Shown piece by piece: positions 12,901-24,149 of a DNA stretch of 64,000 nucleotides. Below the pieces are notes generated by a model. The model was not told the DNA's origin, searched no databases, and saw only the letters and a program-made list of their open reading frames with translations. Source of the DNA: Ampelocalamus luodianensis (taxonomy: Eukaryota; Streptophyta; Magnoliopsida; Poales; Poaceae). How positions within the stretch are numbered: position 1 is the stretch's first letter; every line of letters begins with the position of its first letter. Location of the stretch: contig CM070620.1 of NCBI GenBank assembly GCA_036346255.1, positions 17,348,671 to 17,412,670 of the forward strand. Reading direction: 5' to 3'. The position numbers and the translations under genes are program-made.

Positions 12901-13606
12901 TGCCTGCCTCTCAAGGCAATATCCGTTTGTCAATTACAAGTATAGACGTACTCCAAGTTGGGGAAATCGACTTGTCACTAATGACTAGCCTCTTAAAATC
13001 CATGATACAATCAATGACATGTCTGCGATTTGCCAACTACCCTACTGGATAAGAACAGCAACATCAGATAAATACAAAATTGTAACATAAAATAGTTTGC
13101 AGCAAGAGTAATAATGTCGAACGCGTGCATTCATGTCAGGTTACCATTGTTGTGTATTGATATGGAGGCATGGAGCATTTCTTTACGTTTTCTTCGCTTA
13201 TCTGAGGTATCTTGTTTAGCATGAGAACCTATGAAGTTTGGAACTTTGAATAGACTAATCAGGACTGAACAATATCGTATCTCTGGACCCATCAATCCCA
13301 TGGTTGCGCTTCTTGTGGTTTCATCTGACCCTTTTGGTGACACCGCCCGCCTTATCACTGGGTGACAGCATCTGCACATGAACCGGTACGGCAACGCCAC
13401 AAAGATTGTGCAGTTACGTGTCTAGCTCTATTCTTCTCGTTAGTTGTGTTGCTCTAGTCTGACTGCTCATCTCACACGGTATCTTTGATGACCAATATAT
13501 CTTTTTGATTGGTTAGAGTTTGTTCAGGGGGCTTCTTTTCTCTCTTGCCGAGCATTTTCTTTGGTCATCGGTAACGATATGATGTGACCCTCTGGTTCGT
13601 TTTGCA
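9904..13606. other. Gene-free stretch, possible leader intron of the RMA-type gene
   Basis: Apart from the tandem MITE units at 11876-12775, I see AT-rich sequence without a convincing gene. The 89-codon minus-strand frame at 13131-13400 has no recognisable domain. Confidence 0.35.
11876..12775. repeat. Tandem copies of a MITE-like unit, period about 389 bp
   Basis: The motif CATCTACA.C.GTCCACGTCA starts at 11881 and again at 12270. The two units stay similar throughout (CAAATTGTTAATA, GTCCCACTGTCT, CTCAAGAAATAATCTATTG). After the second unit comes a shorter third piece ending in TGTAGATGCT, the inverse of the unit start. The GAGCATCTACA...TAGATGCTC ends suggest a TIR element repeated head to tail. 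Confidence 0.7.
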
Positions 13607-13689
13607 GTGCTGCGAGCAATCGACAAGAAGACAGCAAGCACGCCAGAGACAGGCGTGTAAGCGCAGTTGAAGGTGCAAGAGCATAATTA

Positions 13690-14472
13690 ATGGATCAGGT
13701 TTGCACGACTGGTGTCAGTGACAGGCCTACGGTGGGCAGTAATGATACGGCGAAGAGAGTCAGCAGGGACATGCCAGCAGCGGCAGGCGGTGACAGCTTC
13801 GACTGCAACATCTGCCTGGACTTCGCCGTGGAGCCGGTGGTCACCCTCTGCGGCCACCTCTACTGCTGGCCTTGCATCTACGAGTGGCTGAGCCATGACG
13901 CGGAAGCGGACACCAGCGCCGGCAGGAGATCGCCGAGTCGGCCGTGCCCCGTGTGCAAGACCGCGATCACGCCGGACACGCTCGTGCCGCTCTACGGCCG
14001 TGGCAGCGGTAGCTCCAATAAACCACGGCACAGCACGGTGGCCATCCCGCGCCGGCCGACCGTGCACCGGGAGGCCGTCGAGCAACAGAGCGCGCAAAGC
14101 AGCGACGACAGCGACCGCCAACATGAGAGCACGGAACCCGACCCGCCAACTCGGTCACCCCGGCACGCGCATGACTATGCCAGTCACGCGCGGTTCGACG
14201 TCCTCCACCCTCCACCGCTCGGGCGCGGCATGAATATGATCCACCCGACAGCCGGAGGGGTGCTCGGAGGGATGGCCGTGGCGGCGCTCCCGTGGTTGTT
14301 CCGTGGCCAGGTGCCGCCGCAGGGTGCGTACCACTTGAGCCCTTACCACATTGCCGCCGTGCAAAACATGAGCCCGAGGCTGAGACGCCGGTACATGGAG
14401 GTGGAGAGGTCTCTGCATCAGATATGGTTCTTCCTCTTTGTGTTCGTAGTGCTGTGCCTGCTACTGTTCTGA
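13690..14472 (+). CDS. RMA-type RING E3 ubiquitin ligase, C-terminal membrane anchor
   Basis: An intronless frame encodes 260 residues. A C3HC4 RING lies at residues 39-89: C39-x2-C42, C54-x-H56, C59-x2-C62 and C86-x2-C89. The context DCNICLDFAVEPVVTLCGHL is that of RMA (RING membrane-anchor) ligases. A middle stretch rich in S, D and R (about 105-160) looks disordered. A conserved MSPRLRRRYMEVERSLHQ segment precedes a C-terminal hydrophobic tail (about 247-260, FFLFVFVVLCLLLF), a tail anchor. RMA proteins sit in the ER membrane and ubiquitinate membrane cargo with an E2. The loop between the last metal ligands (62-86) is long, about 23 residues. The start is the first ATG of the frame. The gene is convergent with the SDE5-like gene. 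Confidence 0.92.
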   Translation: MDQVCTTGVSDRPTVGSNDTAKRVSRDMPAAAGGDSFDCNICLDFAVEPVVTLCGHLYCWPCIYEWLSHDAEADTSAGRRSPSRPCPVCKTAITPDTLVPLYGRGSGSSNKPRHSTVAIPRRPTVHREAVEQQSAQSSDDSDRQHESTEPDPPTRSPRHAHDYASHARFDVLHPPPLGRGMNMIHPTAGGVLGGMAVAALPWLFRGQVPPQGAYHLSPYHIAAVQNMSPRLRRRYMEVERSLHQIWFFLFVFVVLCLLLF

Positions 14473-15017
14473 AGCAGATGTTGTGCAACCTCTGTGGATA
14501 TAGCGTGTGGTGTACATACTACATAGTAAAATATTTGACGTATAACTAACCAAGTGTCTGGGCCATGTGATGCGAGAGTTGCGATGACATGTGGGCACGT
14601 GAGACGAGACAGGCGCGCCTCCTTACTAACCAGGAATTGACGAGTCCTGGGCACAACATACATGATGCAAATCACTCCTGGGAATTGAGGGAGCCTGTTT
14701 AAGAAATGCAAACTCTCCTTCTAAGGGATCAGATCGCAGTACTACACTAGAATACGCAATTGCAGAAGCGTTAGAACAGCGTTTCAAGGTTTAAGAGTGT
14801 TACTACAATGTTTCTGCCATACCATCATCTGAATTCTCTCTTCACCTTTGGGCCACTAGCGAAGTAGCAATGAGTTCGAAATGTCTTGCATTTCGCGGAC
14901 AAAAAGAATAGCATGCACGGCAACTTCCATAATTCATATCCCAAAAAAGAACGGAAAGCACCAAGATTCAAAATGGCACTTAATGATATAACTAGCAGCC
15001 ATGAATATCATCTTCTG
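14473..15017. other. Convergent 3' UTR region between RMA and SDE5-like genes
   Basis: About 545 bp between two opposed stop codons. It must carry both 3' UTRs. The short frames within it look like chance. Confidence 0.5.
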
Positions 15018-18000
15018 TCAGTTTGTGTCGGACCACCTTTGTACATCAACCGATCCTCGCTGGTCTTCCAGTTGATTAATTCGGATGAGGATGGTCCCAG
15101 GGTTGGCTTTATCTTCAGTCCACTGGATTGATTTCTTCTCCAGATACTTCATCACCTGCGAATATTCAAATTCATCAGGTAAGACATACAACACCATCTA
15201 TGTGCAACATGCAGCTATCATTCAAATGTTGGAAAGTCGAGTCACTTTGTACAAATGCTACATACTTCAGTCAATGCCATTCCACCCGTGTCACTATATA
15301 GATAATTCAACATGCAAAATATGAAATATGTTTAAACCGCCTTGATATCTCCTCACCTCATTTATAGATTCCGGGGGTGAAGTATTTGCAAATAGTTAAC
15401 CCACCGGAATGAACTATCAGACCTCACGAATCCCGTGCATGACAGAAACAAATACTTCATTCATAGGCATTACCACATTTGCCAAACAAGCTACAATACA
15501 AACACAACGGAAAGACCCAAGCCTACACGAACTATCACATGCGCACAAGCATATAGAGAGCATTCAAACTTTAGGCACAAATCCGTTGAATCTTGATGAA
15601 GGCCTAGAAAGGGTTAAGGCACAAATTTACAAATTGTGCGGAGAAAATGATTAACTAAGCAGGGCCTACAATCACAATCACACTTCACAAGCATACACCA
15701 GCATGATTCTATGATTATTCTATTCAACTATAACTATTGTACAACATGCCCCCCTGTTATGCTTCATTTTTTTCAAAAACAAAATATCAGCATTTTATTT
15801 AATTTTGTGCCATATTTTTTATCAAGAAATGGTTGTTAGCCTGAATAATGAGTTAGCAGGGCGGCCTGATTGAACAAATCTGAAAAAACAGAAACCAATT
15901 AGCAAAGAGGGGCTCTATTGTGCGGTTAGCTGCACAAAACGTTGCTCGCGGACAACGTCGACTGATTTTGCATGCCCCATGTCGACATGGAAAGCTGTGC
16001 CATGCCCCACACGCAGCTTATCCCTTCCACTCCCCCAGCTTCTCTATTCCTTCTCTCAACACTCTTGCACACAACCGTCGCCGCCACCCACGCGACGCCC
16101 TGCTAGGTCGCCAGCGCCGAGGACTGATGAGTCTGACTCCCTCATCCTGTGCATCTTGTCACGTTGCTCGCGGACAACGTCAACTGATTTTGCACGCCCC
16201 ATGTCAACATGGAAAGTTGTGCCATGCCCCACACGCAGCTTATCCCTTCCACTCCCCCAGCTTCTCTATTCCTTCTCTCAACACTCTCGCACACAACCGT
16301 CACCGCCACCCACGCAACGCCCTGCTAGCTCGCCGGCGCCGAGTACTGATGAGTCTGACTCCTTCATCCTGTGCATCTCGTCCTCTCTTGTGCTATGCTT
16401 CTCATCTTCTCCCATTCATGCAACCATAACATGCATCGTGACCTGCTACTGCCTATGCGTCGCCATTCTTGGAGCCTCACCACCGGTGAAAGCTGCGGCT
16501 GTCACCGCCTCGCCGAGGAAGAAGCCTCAATCGCAGCCAAGGTGAACCATTTTCTAATCGATTTTTCCGATTGGAAAGTTTTTGAATTTGGGTTAAAATT
16601 TGATTTCCCATTTGAAAAGTTTGCAAATTCAGGTTGAATGTTTGATCCGCTCTATTGAAAGTTTTCAAAAGTTTGGGCTGCTGGATATTTTTTATTCCCC
16701 CATTTGAAAGTTTTGTATAATCTGAAAGTTGAAAGTTGAAGTTTTCAGAATGATTTGGAAGTTTTCCAATTGAAGGCAGGCCGCATGGTGGCCTGGCGTC
16801 CCCGTGCCTCCTTCCACCTTCCACGGGTGCGCATGGCGGCGTGCTTGACCAGGGGGCACAGGGAGGAGGCGAAGGGGGAGGAGGGGAGGTGGGAGGAAGT
16901 GGTGGTGGTGGCTCCACGTGGCAGACTCACAGCGGGCACGAGGCGTCACGGGGAGGATGCGGCGCTTCCTCGCCTTTGCACCCCCACATGCGCCACGTGT
17001 CCCTTTGGCCCACGTGTCGTAACAAATATCATAACGGTGAGGGTAACCTTAAATTAGTTATTTCAATTAGCAAAACCGTGTGAAGCAATGATGCGAAGTA
17101 TTGTATGTTAGAGTAAAACACAGTAGATGCTAGTACTAGCCTAAGAGAATTATGTGGATATTGGTACTTTGGATGAAGTGTCAAGTAGTGTAGCTTGACA
17201 ATTTACTTCTAAATCATGCATGCAGCTAAGCAGCAGCTATAGTGGGAAATTCAGAAGTACTAATAAGTTTGCAGCTATTGTGAGAAAACCACACCTTTCT
17301 TCTTCTTTGCCCCATCTTGAAACTGCCGTCATCAATACCAATAATAACTTTCAAGTACTCAAAAGCTGCGAAGATCAAGTAAATCAGATAGTCCTAACAA
17401 AAGAAGTCAAGAAACTCGACGAATCGTGCACTGATCTTACATGGGATGTTAGCCAACTGTTTAAGATGAAGTCTCAAAAGGTTTGCCACGTTTGCTGCAT
17501 CTTGTGCGCGCAGGTCAAGGAACAACTCATTTTTTGTCTCTCTTTTTCTGCAGTATGACCAAGAACTTGATCTCGTGAATTCACATTCGATGATTTCAAA
17601 GAAAACAAATATAATGCGATAATTTCAGCCAACTTACGAAAAAATAAGTGCACTTACTTGGACTTGACAATCTCCCCGGCAGATTTTTCATCAGCCAGTC
17701 GAGCCATCCTGTAACAGTGCTTCCCCTTGATATCCAACAAAAAAAATTCAGTCAGTACTTAAAAGTTAAAAGTTAACACACTTTCATCAAATTCTATTAA
17801 GCTCTCTAAGTGCCATCACATCAACTCAACAATTAACCAGATAAGCAGGTAAAAGTTGAGAAATGTTCTCTGTAGAAAATAATTGGGCCAACGATTTAAA
17901 ATATTATTTTTGTTAGAATTCAGCAGAAGCTCAAAGACAGGCCCTCAACAAGCATATGTAGTAACTTCGTTGCCCAAGATAAAGGTTCAAAACCCTGGAG

Positions 18001-20931
18001 TCTTATGTAATGTCCTCTTAATTCTTGCTTCCAAAAAGTGATTATTGATGTTCAATCTTTCCAATCATTTTCTTTCCCCAAAAAACAAGAGTAACACTTA
18101 CCTCCCCAAGAAGATACTCGACTTCTTTCTGGTTACCCTCCCTAAAAGCATCTGCAGCCTGGAATTTTCAGCAGAATATCTTCAGCATGGATGAAAAACA
18201 AACACCATCTATTTGCTGAAAATAAAATAAACAGAAAAGCATCATCGCGAAGCACCCCTTACCTTCTCATAGTACTGCTTCATCATATCCCAGTGCTGCT
18301 TTGCAGCCCTACGGTAGTTCTGGTAATCATCCTCCTTATCCACAACTGGGTCTACATATAAACCCAAACAACTAAGAATAAATATTATAAGAATTCTGTG
18401 GAATGTAAGATAATATGATCCGACAAACATTGCACAATGATCCATAGTATGAACCTAGGCTTTAGAGACTAGATGATTTAGAGGCTTCATGTTAGCAGTT
18501 TTTAACCCAAGTTATCAACAAGTTCCATTGGTTCTGATTGAGTTTCTCATGTTTTCTGCTTGTAAACACAAGTGTTTTTAATACCCATTAGAAAACAATA
18601 ACAAACAAAATTACTTGCTGGTCTAAGTTTGACCAGATTTCAGCCAAAATCTATCCAGATTACAGCTCCCACGGTTGTCCTTTACTTAGGTCAAGTCTGT
18701 TTAGTAAAATCAGTATCAAGCTGCAAAACCTGTACAGTCCACCTAGCAGTGACTGGTTCACTGGACATATCACTACAATACTATCGTTCTGTAAGTTTAT
18801 AACCCATCCAGAATGATTAATATGATTTTCATATTACATGTGCATGACTTTTCGAAGTTCAAACATATATCTACTGGTTCAATAATCAATCCATCCCACT
18901 TGAGTATTAATTAGCAATGAGTTAATGATAACCATTTTTCTATCGTACATGTGTCAAAAGAGAGGACTTGTGGGGGGAAAAATATAGCGCATACATTCAA
19001 TAAAAAGATGTGGATGCGAAGTAGCAATATGATTAAGATTGATATTGATGATGGTTTTAGTTTATGCATTAAGAGCACACACAGCATAATATTTCAGCAA
19101 CTTTTATATTTGTTGAACAAAACTCTATGATTTAGAGTAAAAGCAACGTTTGAGCCACAACAGTTAGTTTATCTCAGCTTTTGAGATCTTATATAGTTCT
19201 GTTTCACCAGTAAATGTTGTTACAGGATTAACTGACAATGTTAACACAGGCGGAACAGAAATATTTACTATAGCAGACAATGAGACAAACGGGCATAATT
19301 TTATGCTCAGTATATTCCCCATAAAATGCATAATTTAACCTAAATTTTAAACAAAGAAAGCACAAGTATATAAAAGCATACCTTTGCTTCCTAGGATGAC
19401 TTTCACCGGAATATCTGCAGAATATGATGAAATGTCCTCAAGAGGTTTTAAGACTGGTTTCTGGTCTGGAACTCTGCTTCGATTTGCACCCAATTCATAT
19501 CGTCTTCCTTTTGGTTCCTCCTCAGATCTTTCAGGTACAGTGAAGATTGATTCTATCAACTCTCCTGGAGAAATCTGCAGTCTCGAGCTATGTTTCTCCT
19601 CTTGCGAAGAACAGGCACTGCCATTCCTACAAAGAAAAGTGTCGAAGGAAGTAAAATAAATGTCACCTTCATGGTGGCAATGTAGGAACCAATAAAAAAA
19701 AGGGCAAGCAGAACCTTGAGGCGAATTGTGATTCTAGGCAGCTTCCCTTGGGGAAAGAGCTTTCTACTGCCGCATCCTGCACCAATATAACATATCAAAC
19801 ACATGAAAAATGCTTCCTTGCTTAAAAGAACAGAACACTTTGTCAGGGAAATGTCCAGAGGGAACTTCCGCATACGCTAGCATTGGACTAATAAGATCAT
19901 ATGACACCCTTCAAAACAGTGAAGTAGGGGAAATTCAAAAGTAAGCTTACTTGTATCACATTATGTTTGTTGTCTGCCTTTTTGTTGGGATCTTTTGCAG
20001 AAAATGACATCAATTCATCCATGCTCTGCATAAAATAGCACAAGTCTATTAATAGGCCAAGAAAATAATATAGAATGAATGAAACTATGTACCCGAAGAC
20101 CTAAACTCTAAACCTTTCACTGCATATATGACAACTAGGACCAACAGAAAATACATAATCTTGACAGAAATGATCTATTACTACCTTCTTAATGTCATAC
20201 CCACAGCTGCCTGCAAAAGAAAATTAATATCAATCAACACATGACTTGTACCAAAGAAATGAAATATGGGGGAAATGATTTTGCATAGCATGCAAATGTT
20301 TACCTAGAACCTCGTGTATCACTTCCATACTGAGCTTAAATCCTTCTCCAAGCATAGAAAATAGAAACTCCTCAACATCTCTATTATTCAAAGTCTCTCT
20401 CTTTGGTGCAGAATGAGGTTCATCCATTTTCACATTAAAATCGTCTCGCATGTACTCTGGCAGTTCAACCTTTATAGGTTTTTCTTTTTCTGATGCTCTA
20501 TTGACAAGTGCTGTAGCCCTGGCAGATCCTTTTACTAACATGCTGGATACAGTACCAAATGAAGCACTTGACTTTTGCAACTTTTCACGCATTCTTGTTT
20601 GGCTTGAATTCTCCATATAGTTTTCTTCAACTGCCTTCTCAATCTGGGAAAGAGTTCTTGTTTGGCTTGAATTCTCCATATAGCTTTCTTCAACAGCCTT
20701 CTCAATCTGGGGAAGATTAGTCTCAACACTTGGGTCAACAACGTTGCTCTGAGGCATTGAAAGTTGAGGGTCAGTCAAGAAATCCCCAGCTCTGTTGACA
20801 TCACCATTTGCTCTGCAATATGCGGTAGCTATATCTTCAAGTGAAAAGGCACAACTGAAAGCATCAAGCAATGCATTAAGTGCCCTTGTCTCATCGTCAC
20901 TGGATGAAGCTAGTAAACTGGAAAGATCCAT
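15018..20931 (-). CDS. SDE5: SDE5-like protein (DUF1771 and SMR-like region), 11 exons
   Basis: Exons read from splice sites and phase: 20931-20304, 20210-20185, 20025-19951, 19776-19715, 19626-19382, 18351-18263, 18158-18102, 17725-17658, 17547-17441, 17365-17295, 15155-15018. They total 1566 nt, 521 residues, with no frame conflict. The N-terminus (about 15-50) resembles a UBA/CUE-like helical region. DUF1771 spans about 352-413 (YQNYRRAAKQHWDMMKQYY to ARLADEKSAGEI). The C-terminal 100 residues are SMR-like (LFLDLRAQDA ... VMKYLEKKSIQWTE). In Arabidopsis SDE5 is needed for transgene silencing and trans-acting siRNA production with RDR6 and SGS3, and it resembles an mRNA export factor. Here LDxHG and TGxG, the usual SMR motifs, are not intact. 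Residues about 72-113 hold two copies of a 21-residue repeat. Intron 10 (2.1 kb) carries a repeat insertion. Confidence 0.9.
15840..17040. mobile_element. Probable insertion in the last SDE5-like intron
   Basis: This part of the intron is unlike the AT-rich remainder. It has the 222-bp repeats, a run of GGAAAGTTTT.AATT variants (16570-16760), then a GC-rich segment (16780-17020) with three CACGTG-type motifs. I could not find matching ends or a target duplication, so the element type is unknown. Confidence 0.35.
15941..16390. repeat. 222-bp tandem repeat (two copies) in SDE5-like intron 10
   Basis: GTTGCTCGCGGACAACGTC starts at 15941 and at 16163. The two units are nearly identical and share CCCCATGTCGACATGGAAAG and CTTCTCTATTCCTTCTCTC. 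Because 222 is divisible by three, long plus-strand frames (15920-16429 and 15979-16545) stay open through both copies. They are antisense to the host gene and show no known domain. Confidence 0.9.
20593..20718 (-). repeat. In-frame 63-bp tandem duplication in SDE5-like exon 1
   Basis: Two adjacent copies encode QIEKAVEE.YMENSSQTR twice, differing at a few positions. The period is 63 bp, exactly 21 codons, so the reading frame is kept. It lies between the N-terminal helical region and DUF1771. Confidence 0.9.
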
Positions 20932-20976
20932 GGTGAGAACCCTCTTAAAATAATCTCATGTAATACTGTTGAACCT

Positions 20977-22560
20977 GCCCAAGAAAAGAATATCGAGTGT
21001 TCATCAAATAAAAAGGGACAAAACAAAAGAGAAAAAAAAAGTCTAGCACAGTAACACTTATAGTTATTAATACAAGAAACCGTGGAGAACTTCTAACAAA
21101 GATGATGAAATTTTGAAAATACATAACGCGGTGCCAATTCGAAGGTGTTTAGGTGATTCATCCTAAGACACTAAATAAACGAGAGAACTACTTTAACAAC
21201 CATGCAGGAGAACAGGACAATGTTCAGTGGAGTCTGAAATACTGCCTTGCTTCCTTAGTTCTTACAACGATGCCTATAAACAATTCTCTAGATGACCTCT
21301 TTTGGGCAGGTAATAGCGAAATTAAACTTAAACAGTAGAATTGAACCACTAGCTGCAAACGACTTATTCTTGGAAATCATAATCTACGGAGATACTCTCC
21401 CAAGTCCTTAACAAAATGGGGAACAAAATTATAAGGATCACTGGATCCGGAAAGAGACACGGGTTACTTCCTGGACTCCTAGAGTTCAACAGAACTAATT
21501 GGCACAAACTAAAACTAATCCAAACGACAAAGCAAAACGAATCTAAGCGACTAACCAAAACCGGGCATTGCGCATTTGCTTTGTATGGGTCGCGCGCTCA
21601 AGCAGTCAAGCACATGTACTCTAAAAACAAACAGATTACCACCACGGCACCACCCCAGCACTGACCAATGCCGCCGCACTCCGCGCCTCCGCCACTCTTT
21701 AAGACCCTAACTACCCCCAATCCACAAAAAACCACACCCAAACGATGAATGGGAAGAACAGCGCAAGCACCAGATATAGTAGGGCGCGTGAATAGAAGAA
21801 CCAACAAACCACACGTAGGCAACAACTTATTCACAGATTTATGTGCAGAAATGGGCCGAATAGACTTCGAGAAATGGTGAAGGAAACTCGTGAAATTAGC
21901 AAACAAGCGCACATGATGAAAACCTTCCGCCCCGCACGAGCCGAACTAATCCATAGTTTCGAAACGACACCGAGACATCAAATCGAACAACCGATAAAAA
22001 AAAACAACTAAAAAGTTGAAACACACGGGCCAAATCGAAGCAGAAAGCAACTGCATTACGAAGCATCTGCCTGCATCTACAGCGAAACTCTTCAGGAATC
22101 TTCTAGTGCCTGCTCCAATGCTCCGCATCCATCTGTTCAGAAAACCCGCACCAAACCCCCGCAATGGCGAACCGAATCGCCGCGGATGAGCATACAAAAC
22201 GAACAAAAAAAGCTAATTCCAAGCAGAATCAAAGGGGGGTCGGAGATCGCAGAGCAGTGGAGCACAACACGGGCGATCGCACGCAAACCACTCGCTTGAT
22301 CGGAACCGAATCATCAATCCACTGAACCAACCACCCATCCGACCCCCAAGCCCAAGGCAAGGAAAAGCACCAGTCCAACCGAATCCCCCAAGGAAGCAAG
22401 AGCGCAGTAGGGTTCGAGCATGTTCTAGAAGGTTCTGGAGGAAGGAAGGGGGCTTACGGCTATGGGTTGGGGAGACGGTCGCTCCACGCCGTACGTGGCC
22501 CGCGCCGCTGGGCGCTGGGCGCTGGCCACTCCCCCGCTGGCCGCTGCACTCACCTCGCCC
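20977..22560 (-). other. Likely 5' UTR intron of the SDE5-like gene
   Basis: On the minus strand, GGGCGAG followed by GTGAGT near 22555 is a good donor, and TTCTTGGGCAG near 20977 a good acceptor, 46 bases before the ATG. The AT-rich interior contrasts with the GC-rich segment above 22450. Leader introns are common in plant genes. Only transcript data would confirm this one. Confidence 0.45.
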
Positions 22561-22619
22561 TTTGGTTTCCTTCCCTTGTACGCCTCGGGGTTTTAAGGAG
22601 GGAGAAAAGTAGACCTACC

Positions 22620-24149
22620 TGGAGGTGAGAGATGCCTCGTGGTCCGAGTCTGTGAGAAGAGGCAATCAGCGCCGTCCATGCCGCGCGTCGGGAAGTCTTT
22701 GGGGTTGATGGAGCTGCGGCCTACGGACCATGTCTAGGTCCAGTTCTGACAAGTGGGGCCCATATCTTTCGATGCTTTCACTGAAGCGGGGGTACACTGT
22801 GTTTGGTACTCATCCTCCACGTACTGTACTGCACTACTACTTTTATGTTTGATTGAGTTGAGTGCATTGACGGAGTCAGAATTTTTTTGAAGCCTGATCA
22901 AGTGGCAAGTTAAATACATAATTATAGTCTATTAAAAACCGCAAGCATCGGATATTCGGATACACAATTACTAGCTAAACAAGGAGATATTGGGAGAACA
23001 AAGATTTTTCAAGGTGGTCGCGGCCTCGTCGCTCGATGTCGATGGCGATGCTGCCACTGGCTAGAGAGCCAGAGCCACCGGACCCGGAATCATTGTCCTA
23101 AAATCACCTGGAAAATGAGACGCGCAAGTTCGATTCCAGATATCAAACCCGGACAGGCTGCTTGCTCACGATAGAGCGAGACGACTGAGCGTACTTCTCA
23201 AATGAGCTGAAAGCTAAGCAGCGAAGGAATGAATTGATGTTTATAAAGGTGGAAACCTATTGATTGCAAGCCATATGAGCTTCATTGAGATTTGAGAGGC
23301 CTAATTTTTCAACAGGCTGCCTTACAGGCTTCATTCTTCTTGCTTCTTCTCACTTTCTTTCTTTTATCTCTCCTCCCCATTCTATTCATTGCTCTAGAGC
23401 TTTTTTTTTTGTTCTAGCCGAATGCATTCGTAGTTCCTCTCGCCTCCTCCATCTTTTTCCCCATTTGCTTTCCTCTCCAACCCTTTCTCTCTCTCTTTCT
23501 TTATTTCTCCTGAAGCTTCTCTCCCTGGCCGAATCCCCTCATGGCGCCTCCTCCCCTTGGCGCCCCTGCTCCCTCTCGGTCCCCTGGTGCTTCCACCGCT
23601 GGCACCTGGACTCGGTCCACCTCCCTGGCTCCGGTGTGGCTCGGCCCTAGCGCTGCTCGGCCCACATGTTGGCCTGGCTCCTGCTCCGGCTCGCTGTCAC
23701 CTCGCCCCGCTCTGGCCAGCCCCACTGCTCAGCGCACCCCGGTCCCCGGTGCCTCCCCGCGCCGTCTACGGCCTACGCGTCGCTCCTTGGCCCGACCGCC
23801 TGCAGCTCGGCCCGGTTGTGCGCCCCTGGCTTCCCTGGCTCGCCCTCTCTTCTTCCACTACATGTGATTTTCATTTTTTATGTTTTGAGCACTGATTCAT
23901 CCCGGCCGACGGGGGGAGCATGGATTCCTCTTGGTTCCCCATGGCCTCTGTATTGTGCACGAAGCGAAGCCCGGGCAAGTGCCCAGGCTGGAGGGACGCT
24001 GGCTCCGCCCTTGGTTGAGCGGTCCCGCAGGATGGCCAGGTGAGGCGGCCGACGGGCCTCTCGCGTCGGCGCTATTGATCTAGTTTGAGGGTCAGCATGA
24101 TCTGAGCGTCTGTACCATGCTTGGGTTCGCACCCTCACATTCTGGGGTG
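22620..24149. other. Promoter side of the SDE5-like gene and GC-rich spacer
   Basis: No gene is supported. The 23540-24040 segment is C-rich and open in all three forward phases, giving Pro/Ala/Leu-rich frames that look compositional. Confidence 0.4.

Noticed and set aside
13687..14488. Antisense frames over the RMA-type gene
   Set aside because: Shadows of a clear RING coding frame.
15920..16545. 169- and 188-codon plus-strand frames as genes
   Set aside because: They are open because the 222-bp unit keeps phase when repeated. No domain, and they lie in an intron of the opposite-strand gene.
23541..24138. Pro/Leu/Ala-rich frames in three forward phases
   Set aside because: Simultaneous openness in all phases indicates composition rather than coding.
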